64,000 nucleotides of DNA, from positions 1 to 64,000 of the forward strand of contig NZ_NASZ01000024.1 in NCBI RefSeq assembly GCF_014596575.1. The letters are read 5' to 3'. The notes beneath the pieces are model-generated. The model made no database searches and was not told the DNA's origin. It saw nothing but the letters and a program-made list of their open reading frames with translations. Both the position numbers and the translations under genes were made by a program. The stretch is from Flavobacterium pokkalii. GTDB lineage: Bacteria > Bacteroidota > Bacteroidia > Flavobacteriales > Flavobacteriaceae. This document shows positions 33,417-41,057 of this stretch, in pieces. How positions within the stretch are numbered: position 1 is the stretch's first letter; every line of letters begins with the position of its first letter.

Positions 33417-33442
33417 AAGCGATAAAATGAATTATCGCTTTC
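33417..33442 (-). terminator. Intrinsic terminator of tpiA
   Basis: A perfect 10-bp stem AAAGCGATAA/TTATCGCTTT (33417-33426 and 33433-33442) has a 6-nt loop and, on the minus strand, a run of T residues. Confidence 0.88.
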
Positions 33443-33465
33443 TTAAAATGGTATAAATGTTATTT

Positions 33466-34218
33466 TTAGATAGCTGTAACGATAGCTACAAAATCATCTG
33501 CTTTTAAAGCAGCTCCACCAATTAAACCTCCGTCAACATCCGGTTTAGAGAAAATTTCTTTAGCATTTTCAGGTTTAACAGAACCTCCGTAAAGAATAGT
33601 TACATTTTCAGCCACTTCTTTTCCGTACGTTTTAAGAACCGTTTCTCTGATGAACTCGTGCATTTCCTGAGCTTGTTCCGGAGAAGCAGTTTCTCCTGTA
33701 CCAATAGCCCAAACTGGCTCATAAGCTAAAACCACTTTATCCCAAGATTTAGCATCAATTTGGAACAAACCATCTTTTAATTGGTTTTCAACTACGTTGA
33801 AATGATTTCCTGACTGACGGTCTTTTAATTCTTCACCAAAGCAAAAAATAACGGTCATATCGTGTTTTAAAGCTGTGTTTACTTTATCAGCAATTAAAGC
33901 ATCTGTTTCGTGGAAGATTGCTCTGCGCTCAGAGTGTCCAAGGATTACAGTGTTTACTCCAACAGAAGTCAACATATCAGCAGAAATTTCTCCTGTGAAA
34001 GCTCCGCTCTCTGTTTGGTGAACGTTTTGTGCCGAAACACTGATGTTTGTTCCTTTTAATTGATTTACAGCAGCTGCCAAATTTACAAATGTTGGCGCAA
34101 CAATAACCTGAGCTCTGGTTTCAGAAGGTACTTTTGAGATTAATTCATCTAATAATGTGCTGGTTTGTGCTGCGTTTTTGTGCATTTTCCAGTTTCCTGC
34201 TACAATTTTTTTTCTCAT
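33466..34218 (-). CDS. tpiA: Triosephosphate isomerase
   Basis: A 250-residue TIM-barrel enzyme interconverting dihydroxyacetone phosphate and glyceraldehyde 3-phosphate. All active-site segments are present: AGNWKMHKN (Asn10, Lys12 region), ILGHSERR (catalytic His), AYEPVWAIGTGE (catalytic Glu), ILYGGSVKPENA and GGLIGGAAL (phosphate loop). Codon use is that of a highly expressed gene. The TlpA-like gene lies 42 bp upstream on the same strand, so cotranscription is possible. Confidence 0.99.
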   Translation of the reverse strand: MRKKIVAGNWKMHKNAAQTSTLLDELISKVPSETRAQVIVAPTFVNLAAAVNQLKGTNISVSAQNVHQTESGAFTGEISADMLTSVGVNTVILGHSERRAIFHETDALIADKVNTALKHDMTVIFCFGEELKDRQSGNHFNVVENQLKDGLFQIDAKSWDKVVLAYEPVWAIGTGETASPEQAQEMHEFIRETVLKTYGKEVAENVTILYGGSVKPENAKEIFSKPDVDGGLIGGAALKADDFVAIVTAI

Positions 34219-34259
34219 TTTGATAAGTATTGTATTTAAATTTTGTTTGTTTATAATTC

Positions 34260-34781
34260 TTAAATTGTTTCTTTTTCTAATTGCTTTAAAGTCGAATTCA
34301 CTTTTTCAAAATCGGTTTCAACAGCGCGATAAATGACTATTTTTCCGGTTTTGTCAACAACTATTGTTCTAGGAATCCAGTCTAAATTTATAGCTTTGGC
34401 AAATTCGCCTTTCATTTGATCTTTTGCCATAAAATGCGAGCCTTCCAATTCGTATTTTTCTATTCCGTATTTCCAGGAATTGGCGCTGTCATCCATGGAA
34501 ATAAAAACAAAGTTGGTTTCAGGATAGGATTCCTGTAAGCTTTTCATTTTTGGAATGTCTTTGATGCAATCGCGACACCAGCTGGCCCAAATTTTAATCA
34601 CCAAATTTTTTCCTTTGTTTTGGGCTAAAATATTTTCGAAAGCAATTGAGTTTCCCTCAGTGTTTAGAACGGTTGCCGTTAATGCTTTTTTAGAAAATCT
34701 TGTTTTTTGTTCATTGGATTTCGAACAGGAAATACCCACCAAAAGAAGTAAAATAACGATTGTTGTACCTAATTTTTTCAT
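34260..34781 (-). CDS. TlpA-like thioredoxin-fold lipoprotein
   Basis: About 173 residues from ATG 34781. The signal sequence MKKLGTTIVILLLLVGISCSK has a lipobox (VGISC), anchoring a thioredoxin domain outside the inner membrane. The redox motif is CRDC in KIWASWCRDCIKDIPKM, followed by FVFISMDDS and IPRTIVVDKTGKI (cis-Pro). It probably acts in periplasmic thiol reduction. The open frame reaches 34859, but a -7 element TAACTTTG (34787-34794) lies inside that extension, just 5 nt before ATG 34781, so the shorter start is preferred and the transcript may be leaderless. Confidence 0.87.
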   Translation of the reverse strand: MKKLGTTIVILLLLVGISCSKSNEQKTRFSKKALTATVLNTEGNSIAFENILAQNKGKNLVIKIWASWCRDCIKDIPKMKSLQESYPETNFVFISMDDSANSWKYGIEKYELEGSHFMAKDQMKGEFAKAINLDWIPRTIVVDKTGKIVIYRAVETDFEKVNSTLKQLEKETI

Positions 34782-34786
34782 TGTTC

Positions 34787-34794
34787 CAAAGTTA
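34787..34794 (-). promoter_or_regulatory. -7 element TAACTTTG abutting the TlpA-like start codon
   Basis: An exact TAnnTTTG match on the minus strand followed by GAACA and then ATG, so the expected transcription start falls on or next to the start codon. Confidence 0.55.
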
Positions 34795-34917
34795 AAATAA
34801 ACAATTTGATTGCTGTTTACGGAATGTTTTTTTTTGAAAATTATTAAATAAAATAACAAATACAGCTTTTAGAGTTATAAAAAAACGAAAGAAAACGTAA
34901 TAGTTAGACGGTTTTTT

Positions 34918-34948
34918 TTGAAATAAAATCATTGAAATTTTAAATTTG
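34918..34948 (+). promoter_or_regulatory. Plus-strand promoter with no gene downstream (TTG-N20-TAAATTTG)
   Basis: TTG at 34918-34920 and TAAATTTG at 34941-34948 are 20 nt apart, within the usual spacing. Downstream there is only a seven-codon frame (ATG at 35001) before the hairpin at 35011-35049. It may drive a small RNA of about 100 nt. Confidence 0.45.
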
Positions 34949-35010
34949 TCTTAAAAACGGACTATTAAATAGTCTTTTTTGACTGTTTTGGAGCTGTAAA
35001 ATGAATAAAA

Positions 35011-35049
35011 AAACTCCTAAATGAACCGGAATCGTCAATTTAGGAGTTT
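35011..35049. terminator. Terminator of the BT_3928-type gene, possibly bidirectional
   Basis: A perfect 12-bp stem AAACTCCTAAAT/ATTTAGGAGTTT (35011-35022 and 35038-35049) has a 15-nt loop. On the minus strand it is followed by T7, on the plus strand by GTCTTTTTT. Confidence 0.88.
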
Positions 35050-35056
35050 GTCTTTT

Positions 35057-36160
35057 TTATAATTTCAATTTTTTAATATCGTTGTAATGTACTTTTTGCG
35101 TGATAGTTCCTTGGTTTAAAACAACAATACTTGGATTTGCTCTTTCTATCGTTTTTAAAGCAATAGCATCGCAGGTGTAAAAATCAAATTTCAGTTTGTA
35201 TTTTTTCTGCGCTTTTGCAATTTCTTCTTCTGAAGAATTGGTCATGCCAATTACTTTATAGCCTTTTGCCTGAGCCGTTTGATTTAGTTTTTCTAAGTCC
35301 TGCATTCCGTCTTCGTCGGCTTTAGTTAAATCATAACTAACAAACATTAGCAATTTAGGTTCCTGTAAAAGCTCGTCTTTATAATCTGAACCGTCTTTAA
35401 TCATTGTAAAATCATGAATAGGAGGAATGTAGCCTTCGCTGATTACTTTGTCTTTTCGATCCACAAATTCGGCTCCTTCGGGAAGATTCATCAGGTCGTT
35501 TTCGGTAAATTCTTTTTCGACTCCGTTTACTTTATAAATAAAAGTCATTTGTACTACCGGCATTGGAGCGCCTTCCGGAATTTCCATTCCTTTTTGAATG
35601 TTTGTACCCACTTTGTAAGGGCGGAAATCAATTATAGGCAAATGATTTAAAACGTGATAAGCCAGAAAAATGGCAGTTACTAATCCCAAAGAAGTAACTA
35701 AATTTTGCACTCCTTTATGATTGAATAAAGGTCTTACTAATTTTTTATTGGCAAATAAAATGAAGATAAAAAACAACAAAATAACGTCTTTGGAAAAGGA
35801 TTGCCAAGGTGTAAGATGCAAAGCATCACCAAAGCATCCGCAATCTTTAACCACATCAAAATAAGCAGAATAAAAAGTCAGGAAGGTGAAAAATACAATC
35901 ATGAGCAACAAACTCCAAATGGTAAATTTGGATTTGTAACCAATGAGCAGCATAATTCCTAAAAGCACTTCGACAATCACTAAAAATAGGGCTAATGTCA
36001 AAGCAAAAGGTTCTAAAAAGGGAAGATTAAAAACCGGTTCGCTAAAATATTCGGCTAATTTATAAGAGAAACCTACCGGATCGTTTAGTTTGATTAAACC
36101 TGAAATGATAAATAAAATTCCAACAAATAGTCTGGAAAACTGAGTGATGGCGTTTTTCAT
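35057..36160 (-). CDS. BT_3928 family protein: DoxX-like membrane domain plus thioredoxin-like domain
   Basis: A 367-residue inner-membrane protein I recognise as the BT_3928 family of Bacteroidota. Residues 1-150 form a four-helix DoxX/MauE-like bundle (FSRLFVGILFIISGLIKLNDPVGFSYKLAEYF is typical); a further helix lies at about 152-170. The C-terminal 170 residues resemble a thioredoxin-fold domain (LLMFVSYDLTKADEDGMQDLEKLNQTAQAKGYKVIGMT, ANPSIVVLNQGTITQKVHYND) without a CxxC pair. DGVV-type quinone-linked redox roles are known for DoxX relatives, but this one's function is unproven. It starts 2 bp after DUF1599, so they form an operon. Confidence 0.85.
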   Translation of the reverse strand: MKNAITQFSRLFVGILFIISGLIKLNDPVGFSYKLAEYFSEPVFNLPFLEPFALTLALFLVIVEVLLGIMLLIGYKSKFTIWSLLLMIVFFTFLTFYSAYFDVVKDCGCFGDALHLTPWQSFSKDVILLFFIFILFANKKLVRPLFNHKGVQNLVTSLGLVTAIFLAYHVLNHLPIIDFRPYKVGTNIQKGMEIPEGAPMPVVQMTFIYKVNGVEKEFTENDLMNLPEGAEFVDRKDKVISEGYIPPIHDFTMIKDGSDYKDELLQEPKLLMFVSYDLTKADEDGMQDLEKLNQTAQAKGYKVIGMTNSSEEEIAKAQKKYKLKFDFYTCDAIALKTIERANPSIVVLNQGTITQKVHYNDIKKLKL

Positions 36161-36162
36161 AA

Positions 36163-36714
36163 TTATTTTTGTTTTTTAGCAAATCCCATTAATATTAAAG
36201 CAAAAACAGCATAATTAATCATGTCCTGATAATTAGCGTCAATTCCTTCAGAAACGATTGTTTTTCCTTTATTATCTTCAATTTGTTTCACGCGAAGTAA
36301 TTTTTGCAAAATCAAATCAGTAAGAGAACTTACGCGCATTTCTCTCCAGGCTTCGCCATAATCATGGTTTTTAGCTTCCATTAAATCTTTGGTCAATTGC
36401 ACTTTGGCATCGTACAATTGTGTTGCTTTTGCCACATCTAAATCCGGTTGTTCCACAACACCCAAATCTAATTGAATTAAAGCCATAATCGCATAATTGA
36501 TAATTCCGATGAATTCTCCGGATTCGTCTTCGTCAATTTTTCGAATTTCATTTTCCTGTAAACTACGGATTCTTTGGGCTTTAATAAAAATCTGATCAGT
36601 TAAGGAAGGCAATCTTAAAATGCGCCAGGCACTTCCGTAATCCTGCATTTTGTTAAGAAATAACGAACGGCAAATTGCAATTACCTGATCAAATTCTTGA
36701 GAAGTATTCTTCAT
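36163..36714 (-). CDS. DUF1599 domain protein with internal duplication
   Basis: A 183-residue cytosolic protein of unknown function built of two similar halves. MQDYGSAWRILRLPSLTDQ (first) matches NHDYGEAWREMRVSSLTDL (second), and each half ends with an INYAIMALIQLDL/INYAVFALILMGF helix. This is the DUF1599 repeat. It has no signal peptide. It overlaps nothing and is followed 2 bp later by the BT_3928 gene. A promoter TTG-N23-TACTTTTG on the minus strand (36775-36777, 36744-36751) lies upstream. The pairing with a DoxX/thioredoxin protein and folP is typical for Flavobacteriia. Confidence 0.88.
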   Translation of the reverse strand: MKNTSQEFDQVIAICRSLFLNKMQDYGSAWRILRLPSLTDQIFIKAQRIRSLQENEIRKIDEDESGEFIGIINYAIMALIQLDLGVVEQPDLDVAKATQLYDAKVQLTKDLMEAKNHDYGEAWREMRVSSLTDLILQKLLRVKQIEDNKGKTIVSEGIDANYQDMINYAVFALILMGFAKKQK

Positions 36715-36722
36715 TATTGATG

Positions 36723-36777
36723 TATATTTGTCTAAAATTTTCTCAAAAGTAGGGAAAAGGATTCAACTTTAAAACAA
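36723..36777. promoter_or_regulatory. Divergent promoters between DUF1599 and folP
   Basis: Plus strand: TATATTTG at 36723-36730, for folP. Minus strand: TACTTTTG at 36744-36751 with TTG at 36775-36777, spacing 23, for DUF1599. The two elements face away from each other and their footprints overlap, so the two units may compete. Confidence 0.6.
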
Positions 36778-36787
36778 AGATTTGAAA

Positions 36788-37612
36788 ATGACAATTAATT
36801 GCAAAGGGCAGCTCATCGATTTATCGCTGCCAAAAGTAATGGGGATTTTAAATATTACGCCCAATTCATTTTTTGACGGAGGAAGGTATTCCAACGAAGG
36901 AGAAATTATTGCAAAAGTTGAAAAAATGCTGGCTGAAGGAGCTACTTTTATCGATTTAGGGGCTTATTCGAGTAAACCCAGCGCCGAATTTGTTTCGGAA
37001 GAAGAAGAACTGAACCGAATTGTTCCGGTTGTGCAATTGTTAGTAAAACATTTTCCGGATATTTTGTTGTCAATTGATACTTTTAGAAGTAAAGTGGCTA
37101 GTGCCTGTATTGAAAACGGTGCTGCTATAATTAATGATATTGCTGCCGGGAATTTGGATGAAAAAATGATGGAAGTAATTGCTCAATATCAGGTTCCTTA
37201 TATTATGATGCACATGCGGGGAACTCCGCAAACCATGCAAAGTCTTACGGAATATGACGATATGGTTAAGGAAATGATGTTTTATTTTTCAGAAAAAATA
37301 GCTCAGGCCAGAAGTTTAAGAATAAACGATTTGATTGTAGATCCGGGCTTTGGTTTTGCCAAAACTATAGAACAAAATTTTGAAGTAATGCAAAAACTGG
37401 AATTATTTCATAATTTAGAATTGCCATTGCTGGTTGGGATTTCCCGAAAATCGATGATTCATAAAAGCTTAGGAATTAGTGCCGACGAAGCTTTGAACGG
37501 AACTACTTTTTTAAATGCGGTGGCTTTGATCAAAGGCGCTCAAATTTTGAGAGTTCATGATGTGAAAGAGGCAGTGGAATGTGTGAAATTGTTTGAAAAA
37601 CTGAATGCTTAA
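36788..37612 (+). CDS. folP: Dihydropteroate synthase
   Basis: A 274-residue enzyme joining p-aminobenzoate to 6-hydroxymethyl-7,8-dihydropterin diphosphate in folate synthesis; the target of sulfonamides. Family segments are VMGILNITPNSFFDGGRYSN, IDLGAYSSKPSAEFVSEEEE, LSIDTFRSKVA, NDIAAG, IMMHMRGTPQTMQ, DPGFGFAKTIEQNF and LVGISRKSM. The ATG at 36788 is preferred over the TTG two codons earlier. A divergent promoter region precedes it, and a lipoprotein gene overlaps or abuts its 3' end. Confidence 0.98.
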   Translation: MTINCKGQLIDLSLPKVMGILNITPNSFFDGGRYSNEGEIIAKVEKMLAEGATFIDLGAYSSKPSAEFVSEEEELNRIVPVVQLLVKHFPDILLSIDTFRSKVASACIENGAAIINDIAAGNLDEKMMEVIAQYQVPYIMMHMRGTPQTMQSLTEYDDMVKEMMFYFSEKIAQARSLRINDLIVDPGFGFAKTIEQNFEVMQKLELFHNLELPLLVGISRKSMIHKSLGISADEALNGTTFLNAVALIKGAQILRVHDVKEAVECVKLFEKLNA

Positions 37613-37613
37613 A

Positions 37614-38252
37614 ATGATGAAATATTTTAGTCTTATTATCGTTTTTTTACTCGCTTCCTGCGGAAATAAAGAAGATATTCAATTGCCAAAATCCGATACA
37701 ACTGTAGTGAGTGATGTTCAGGATCATTCACCGATTTATATTTTTTTCAGAGTTAATGAAAAAGATACGTTGGCAGAAGTGAATCGAAAAAATAGTATTA
37801 GTACGACCAATTGGATTTTTAATATCGATAAGCGTTTGCCTTTAAAATTAGTCATTCCTGAAGTCATAAAAATGCAGGATAAAAAACGCAATGAAAAAGT
37901 ACATCAAAATGAAAATGCAGAGAATTATTACTCTTATGCGGATACAGTAAAAGAAAATTTGGCGTTTTTAGCTTTTACCAAAGTGTATTATAAAATGGGA
38001 AAACCTAAAAATAATGACTTTGTTATTTATTTCCAAAAAGGCAGCGATTTGGTTTCTTTAAATGGGAAATATGTAAAAAAAGCCGATTTGTTACAAGAGT
38101 TTTTTAGTATTCAGTTTATTTTGAAACCGCGAATTGTTACCCAATTTGATAAAAATATGACTTATGGCGAATATATTCAAAATAAGATTTTGTTACGAAA
38201 ATTTGATTTGTACAGTATAAATCCGATTTCACCAAATGAGTTTATACATTAA
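37614..38252 (+). CDS. Uncharacterised lipoprotein following folP
   Basis: About 212 residues from ATG 37614; an ATG at 37605 overlapping folP is also in frame. The lipobox LLASC (near residue 16) and the following GNKEDIQ mark an exported lipoprotein. The body is lysine- and asparagine-rich with repeated charged segments (VIPEVIKMQDKKRNEKVHQNENAENYYSY, VYYKMGKPKNNDFVIYFQKGSDLVSLNGKYVKKADLL). I do not recognise a family. Translational coupling to folP is probable from the spacing. It is followed by a degenerate heptamer array. Confidence 0.75.
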   Translation: MMKYFSLIIVFLLASCGNKEDIQLPKSDTTVVSDVQDHSPIYIFFRVNEKDTLAEVNRKNSISTTNWIFNIDKRLPLKLVIPEVIKMQDKKRNEKVHQNENAENYYSYADTVKENLAFLAFTKVYYKMGKPKNNDFVIYFQKGSDLVSLNGKYVKKADLLQEFFSIQFILKPRIVTQFDKNMTYGEYIQNKILLRKFDLYSINPISPNEFIH

Positions 38253-38293
38253 ATCTTAAGAACAAGGATAAATAGATTTTGTTAAAAGTTCAA

Positions 38294-38349
38294 GCTTCTA
38301 TATTCTGCTTTCTGAAATCTGCATTCTAAAATCTGAAATCTAATATCAG
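38294..38349. repeat. Degenerate heptamer array NNNTCTR between folP unit and rlmH
   Basis: Eight consecutive heptamers: GCTTCTA TATTCTG CTTTCTG AAATCTG CATTCTA AAATCTG AAATCTA ATATCAG. The array ends exactly at the rlmH stop codon (38350). It is the longest degenerate example in the window. Confidence 0.8.
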
Positions 38350-38823
38350 TTACTGATGATGATACGGTTCATTTCTTAAAATGGTAAATCCACGATACAA
38401 TTGTTCGATAAAAAACAAACGCACCATTTGATGGGAAAAAGTCATTTTGGACAGTGAAATTTTTCCTTGAGATTTAGCATAAACCGTTTCAGAAAATCCA
38501 TAAGGACCACCAATGACAAAAACTAAGGTTTTGATACCGGAATTCATTTTTTTTTGTAATTCTTCCGAAAAACCTACGCTGGAAAAGTTTTTTCCGTTTT
38601 CATCCAATAAAATTAATTGGTCGGTCGAACTAATTTTTGACAAAATCAATTCGCCTTCTTTCTCTTTTTGCTGACTTTCGGATAAGTTTTTTACATTTTT
38701 GATGTCGGGAATTATTTCCAAATCAAATTTGATATAAAAAGACAAACGTTTGGTGTAATCGTCAATTAAGCTTTGTAATGCCTTATTGTCGGTTTTGCCG
38801 ATAGCGAGAAGTTTAATGTTCAT
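38350..38823 (-). CDS. rlmH: 23S rRNA (pseudouridine1915-N3)-methyltransferase
   Basis: A 157-residue SPOUT methyltransferase (RlmH) that methylates pseudouridine 1915 in helix 69 of 23S rRNA. It has the normal family length. Visible motifs are MNIKLLAIGKTDNKAL at the start, LLDENGKNFSSVGFSEEL, FVIGGPYGFSE (SAM-binding knot) and the highly conserved C-terminus EQLYRGFTILRNEPYHHQ. A -7 element TATCTTTG is 22 nt upstream. Confidence 0.98.
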   Translation of the reverse strand: MNIKLLAIGKTDNKALQSLIDDYTKRLSFYIKFDLEIIPDIKNVKNLSESQQKEKEGELILSKISSTDQLILLDENGKNFSSVGFSEELQKKMNSGIKTLVFVIGGPYGFSETVYAKSQGKISLSKMTFSHQMVRLFFIEQLYRGFTILRNEPYHHQ

Positions 38824-38845
38824 TTTGCGGATGATTTTCGAAGTG

Positions 38846-38853
38846 CAAAGATA
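38846..38853 (-). promoter_or_regulatory. rlmH: -7 element TATCTTTG for rlmH
   Basis: An exact TAnnTTTG match on the minus strand, 22 nt from the rlmH ATG. Confidence 0.6.
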
Positions 38854-38941
38854 TTAAACTAGTTTTTGATTTTAAGAATAACCGCAAATTCGCAAATTTA
38901 AAGCATAGCATAAAAATAAATTTGCGAATTTACGCTTGTCA

Positions 38942-40150
38942 TTAAGTTGTTTTTTTACTTTCAATATTAGGTAAAAATGCCGTTAGAATACCCAATAATG
39001 GTAAATAGGCACAAAGGTTAAAAACATGAGCAATACTTGTTTCGTCGGCCAATTTACCTAAAACAGCCGATCCTAAACCGCCCATTCCAAAAGCGAATCC
39101 AAAGAATAATCCGGCAACCAAACCTACTTTTCCCGGTAAGAGTTCGGTAGCATAGACTAATATCGCTGAAAAGGCAGAAGATATAATTAAGCCAATGAAA
39201 ACAGATAAAATGCCTACCCAAAACAAACTAACATGGGGCAATAAAAGTGTAAAAGGCGCCGCGCCTAAGATGGAAATCCAAATGACATATTTTCTTCCAA
39301 ATTTGTCTCCTAAAGGGCCTCCTATTAAGGTTCCGGTTGCAACAGCTCCTAAAAATGTAAACAAATACAATTGTGAATCCTGAATACTTAAATGAAATTT
39401 ATCAATTAGAAAAAAAGTATAATAACTGGTAATGCTGCTTAAATAGAAATATTTTGAGAAAATTAAAATTAATAGTATGAATAAAGAAAAGACAATTTTC
39501 TTTTTTGACAAATGATGAATGAAAATTTCCGGAGTCTTTGCAGTTGTATTTTTTAATGATAAATGATTACTGTACCATAGAGCAATTTTGTATAAAACCA
39601 GAATTCCTATTAAAGCAATTAAACAAAACCACATAATATTGGTTTGTCCATAAGGAATCACCATCAAAGCTACTAAAAGAGGACCAATAGCACTTCCGGC
39701 ATTTCCTCCTAATTGAAAAATAGATTGTGCTAATCCTTTTTTTCCTCCCGAAGCCAAATGCGCTACTCTGGAAGATTCCGGATGAAAAATTGAAGAGCCA
39801 ATCCCAACAAGGCTGACAGATATTAATAAATAATTGAAGCTACTGGCTATTGAAATAAAAAATAAACCTGCCATTGTAAAAGACATTCCTATTAATAACG
39901 AATAGGGTTTTGATTTTTTATCGGTATGCATGCCTACAAAAGGTTGTAAAAGGGAAGCAATCATTTGATAAGTAAATGTGATGATTCCAATTTGAGAAAA
40001 ACTTAAATTAAAATTGTCTTTTAATAAAGGATAAACTGAAGGGATTACGGCTTGCAATAAGTCATTTATAAAATGCGAAAAACTTATTGTAAATAGTATC
40101 GAATAAATAGTCTTTTGGGCTATTTCCTGATGTGATTTGACATTTTCCAT
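38942..40150 (-). CDS. MFS transporter, fosmidomycin-resistance (Fsr)-like
   Basis: A 402-residue major facilitator with about 12 hydrophobic helices. N-terminal segment SHFINDLLQAVIPSVYPLLKDNFNLSFSQIGIITFTYQMIASLLQPFVG, followed by GIGSSIFHPESSRVAHLASGGKKGLAQSIFQLGGNAGSAIGPLL, are typical of the Fsr branch of efflux transporters. The loop GGPLGDKFGRKYVIW is the repeated MFS motif. It is divergent from an AraC regulator across 101 bp, suggesting substrate-responsive control by it. The exported compound is not determinable. Confidence 0.92.
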   Translation of the reverse strand: MENVKSHQEIAQKTIYSILFTISFSHFINDLLQAVIPSVYPLLKDNFNLSFSQIGIITFTYQMIASLLQPFVGMHTDKKSKPYSLLIGMSFTMAGLFFISIASSFNYLLISVSLVGIGSSIFHPESSRVAHLASGGKKGLAQSIFQLGGNAGSAIGPLLVALMVIPYGQTNIMWFCLIALIGILVLYKIALWYSNHLSLKNTTAKTPEIFIHHLSKKKIVFSLFILLILIFSKYFYLSSITSYYTFFLIDKFHLSIQDSQLYLFTFLGAVATGTLIGGPLGDKFGRKYVIWISILGAAPFTLLLPHVSLFWVGILSVFIGLIISSAFSAILVYATELLPGKVGLVAGLFFGFAFGMGGLGSAVLGKLADETSIAHVFNLCAYLPLLGILTAFLPNIESKKTT

Positions 40151-40239
40151 GAATTGTTTTTTTGTTTAAAATATTCTTTTAAAATAACAGCTGTAATATT
40201 TTATACAAAGTTGCTAATAAAAAACATTGTCAGAATTAC

Positions 40240-40247
40240 TATATTTG
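40240..40247 (+). promoter_or_regulatory. -7 element TATATTTG abutting the AraC start codon
   Basis: An exact TAnnTTTG match followed by GACA and ATG at 40252, predicting a leaderless or nearly leaderless transcript. Confidence 0.55.
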
Positions 40248-40251
40248 GACA

Positions 40252-41046
40252 ATGAATAACGAATATCAGACATATTATTTAGTAGATTATGGTTTCCAAA
40301 TCAATCCGGAATTACCTGTTGTGGGGTATACCGAGAAAATTACTAATGCGATTTGTGTTTCTCACGCGCATCCCAGAGCACAATTGATTTATGCCAGTAG
40401 CGGAGTAATGAATGTGGTTGTAGAGAATCAAATTTGGGTTGTGAATCCGTTGCAGGGATTATGGATTCCGGGAGGGATGGAGCATCAGGTTTCGTTTCAG
40501 CAAGACGTGAATTTGTATAGTGTTTTTATAGATCCTTCATTTACAGCCGGGCTTCCTGGAACTACATTTTCATTTGATATTTCTGAATTTTTAAAACAGC
40601 TGTTGTTTAAAATTATTTCTTTTAAAATTGATGGAATAATTACGCCTTCGCAAAGAAGAATTATGGATGTTTTTATGGATGAATTGGCTTCGATTCAGCC
40701 AAGTGCCACTTTTTTACCTACTACAAATCATTTAGTGTTGAGTAATGTTGTTGAGCTTTTACTTGAAGATGTTGCCAGTAAACACACTATCGAATATTAT
40801 GCGGAGATTTCCTGTATGAGTAGCAGGACTTTGTCCCGATTGTTTATTAAAGAATTAGGAATGAATTTTAGTGATTGGCGTATTCGATTAAAATTACTCG
40901 AAGCGATTAAAAGGCTTGGAGAAAAACAATCGGTAAAAGAAATTGCTTTTGATTTAGGTTATGAAACCACCAGTGCATTTATTTTTATGTTTAAAAAACA
41001 TTTAGGCAAAACACCTTCTAATTATATTTTAGAAGATTTTGCCTAA
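40252..41046 (+). CDS. AraC family transcriptional regulator
   Basis: A 264-residue regulator with an N-terminal cupin-like sensing domain (SHAHPRAQLIYASSGVMNVVVENQIWVVNPLQGLWIPGGMEHQVSF) and a C-terminal AraC double HTH (about 160-262; MSSRTLSRLFIKELGMNFSDWRIRLKLLEAIKRLGEKQSVKEIAFDLGYETTSAFIFMFKKHLGKTPSNY). It is divergent from the MFS efflux gene, the standard local regulator-transporter layout. The ATG at 40252 follows a -7 element by only 4 nt. The effector is unknown. Confidence 0.94.
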   Translation: MNNEYQTYYLVDYGFQINPELPVVGYTEKITNAICVSHAHPRAQLIYASSGVMNVVVENQIWVVNPLQGLWIPGGMEHQVSFQQDVNLYSVFIDPSFTAGLPGTTFSFDISEFLKQLLFKIISFKIDGIITPSQRRIMDVFMDELASIQPSATFLPTTNHLVLSNVVELLLEDVASKHTIEYYAEISCMSSRTLSRLFIKELGMNFSDWRIRLKLLEAIKRLGEKQSVKEIAFDLGYETTSAFIFMFKKHLGKTPSNYILEDFA

Positions 41047-41057
41047 ACTTTTAATTT

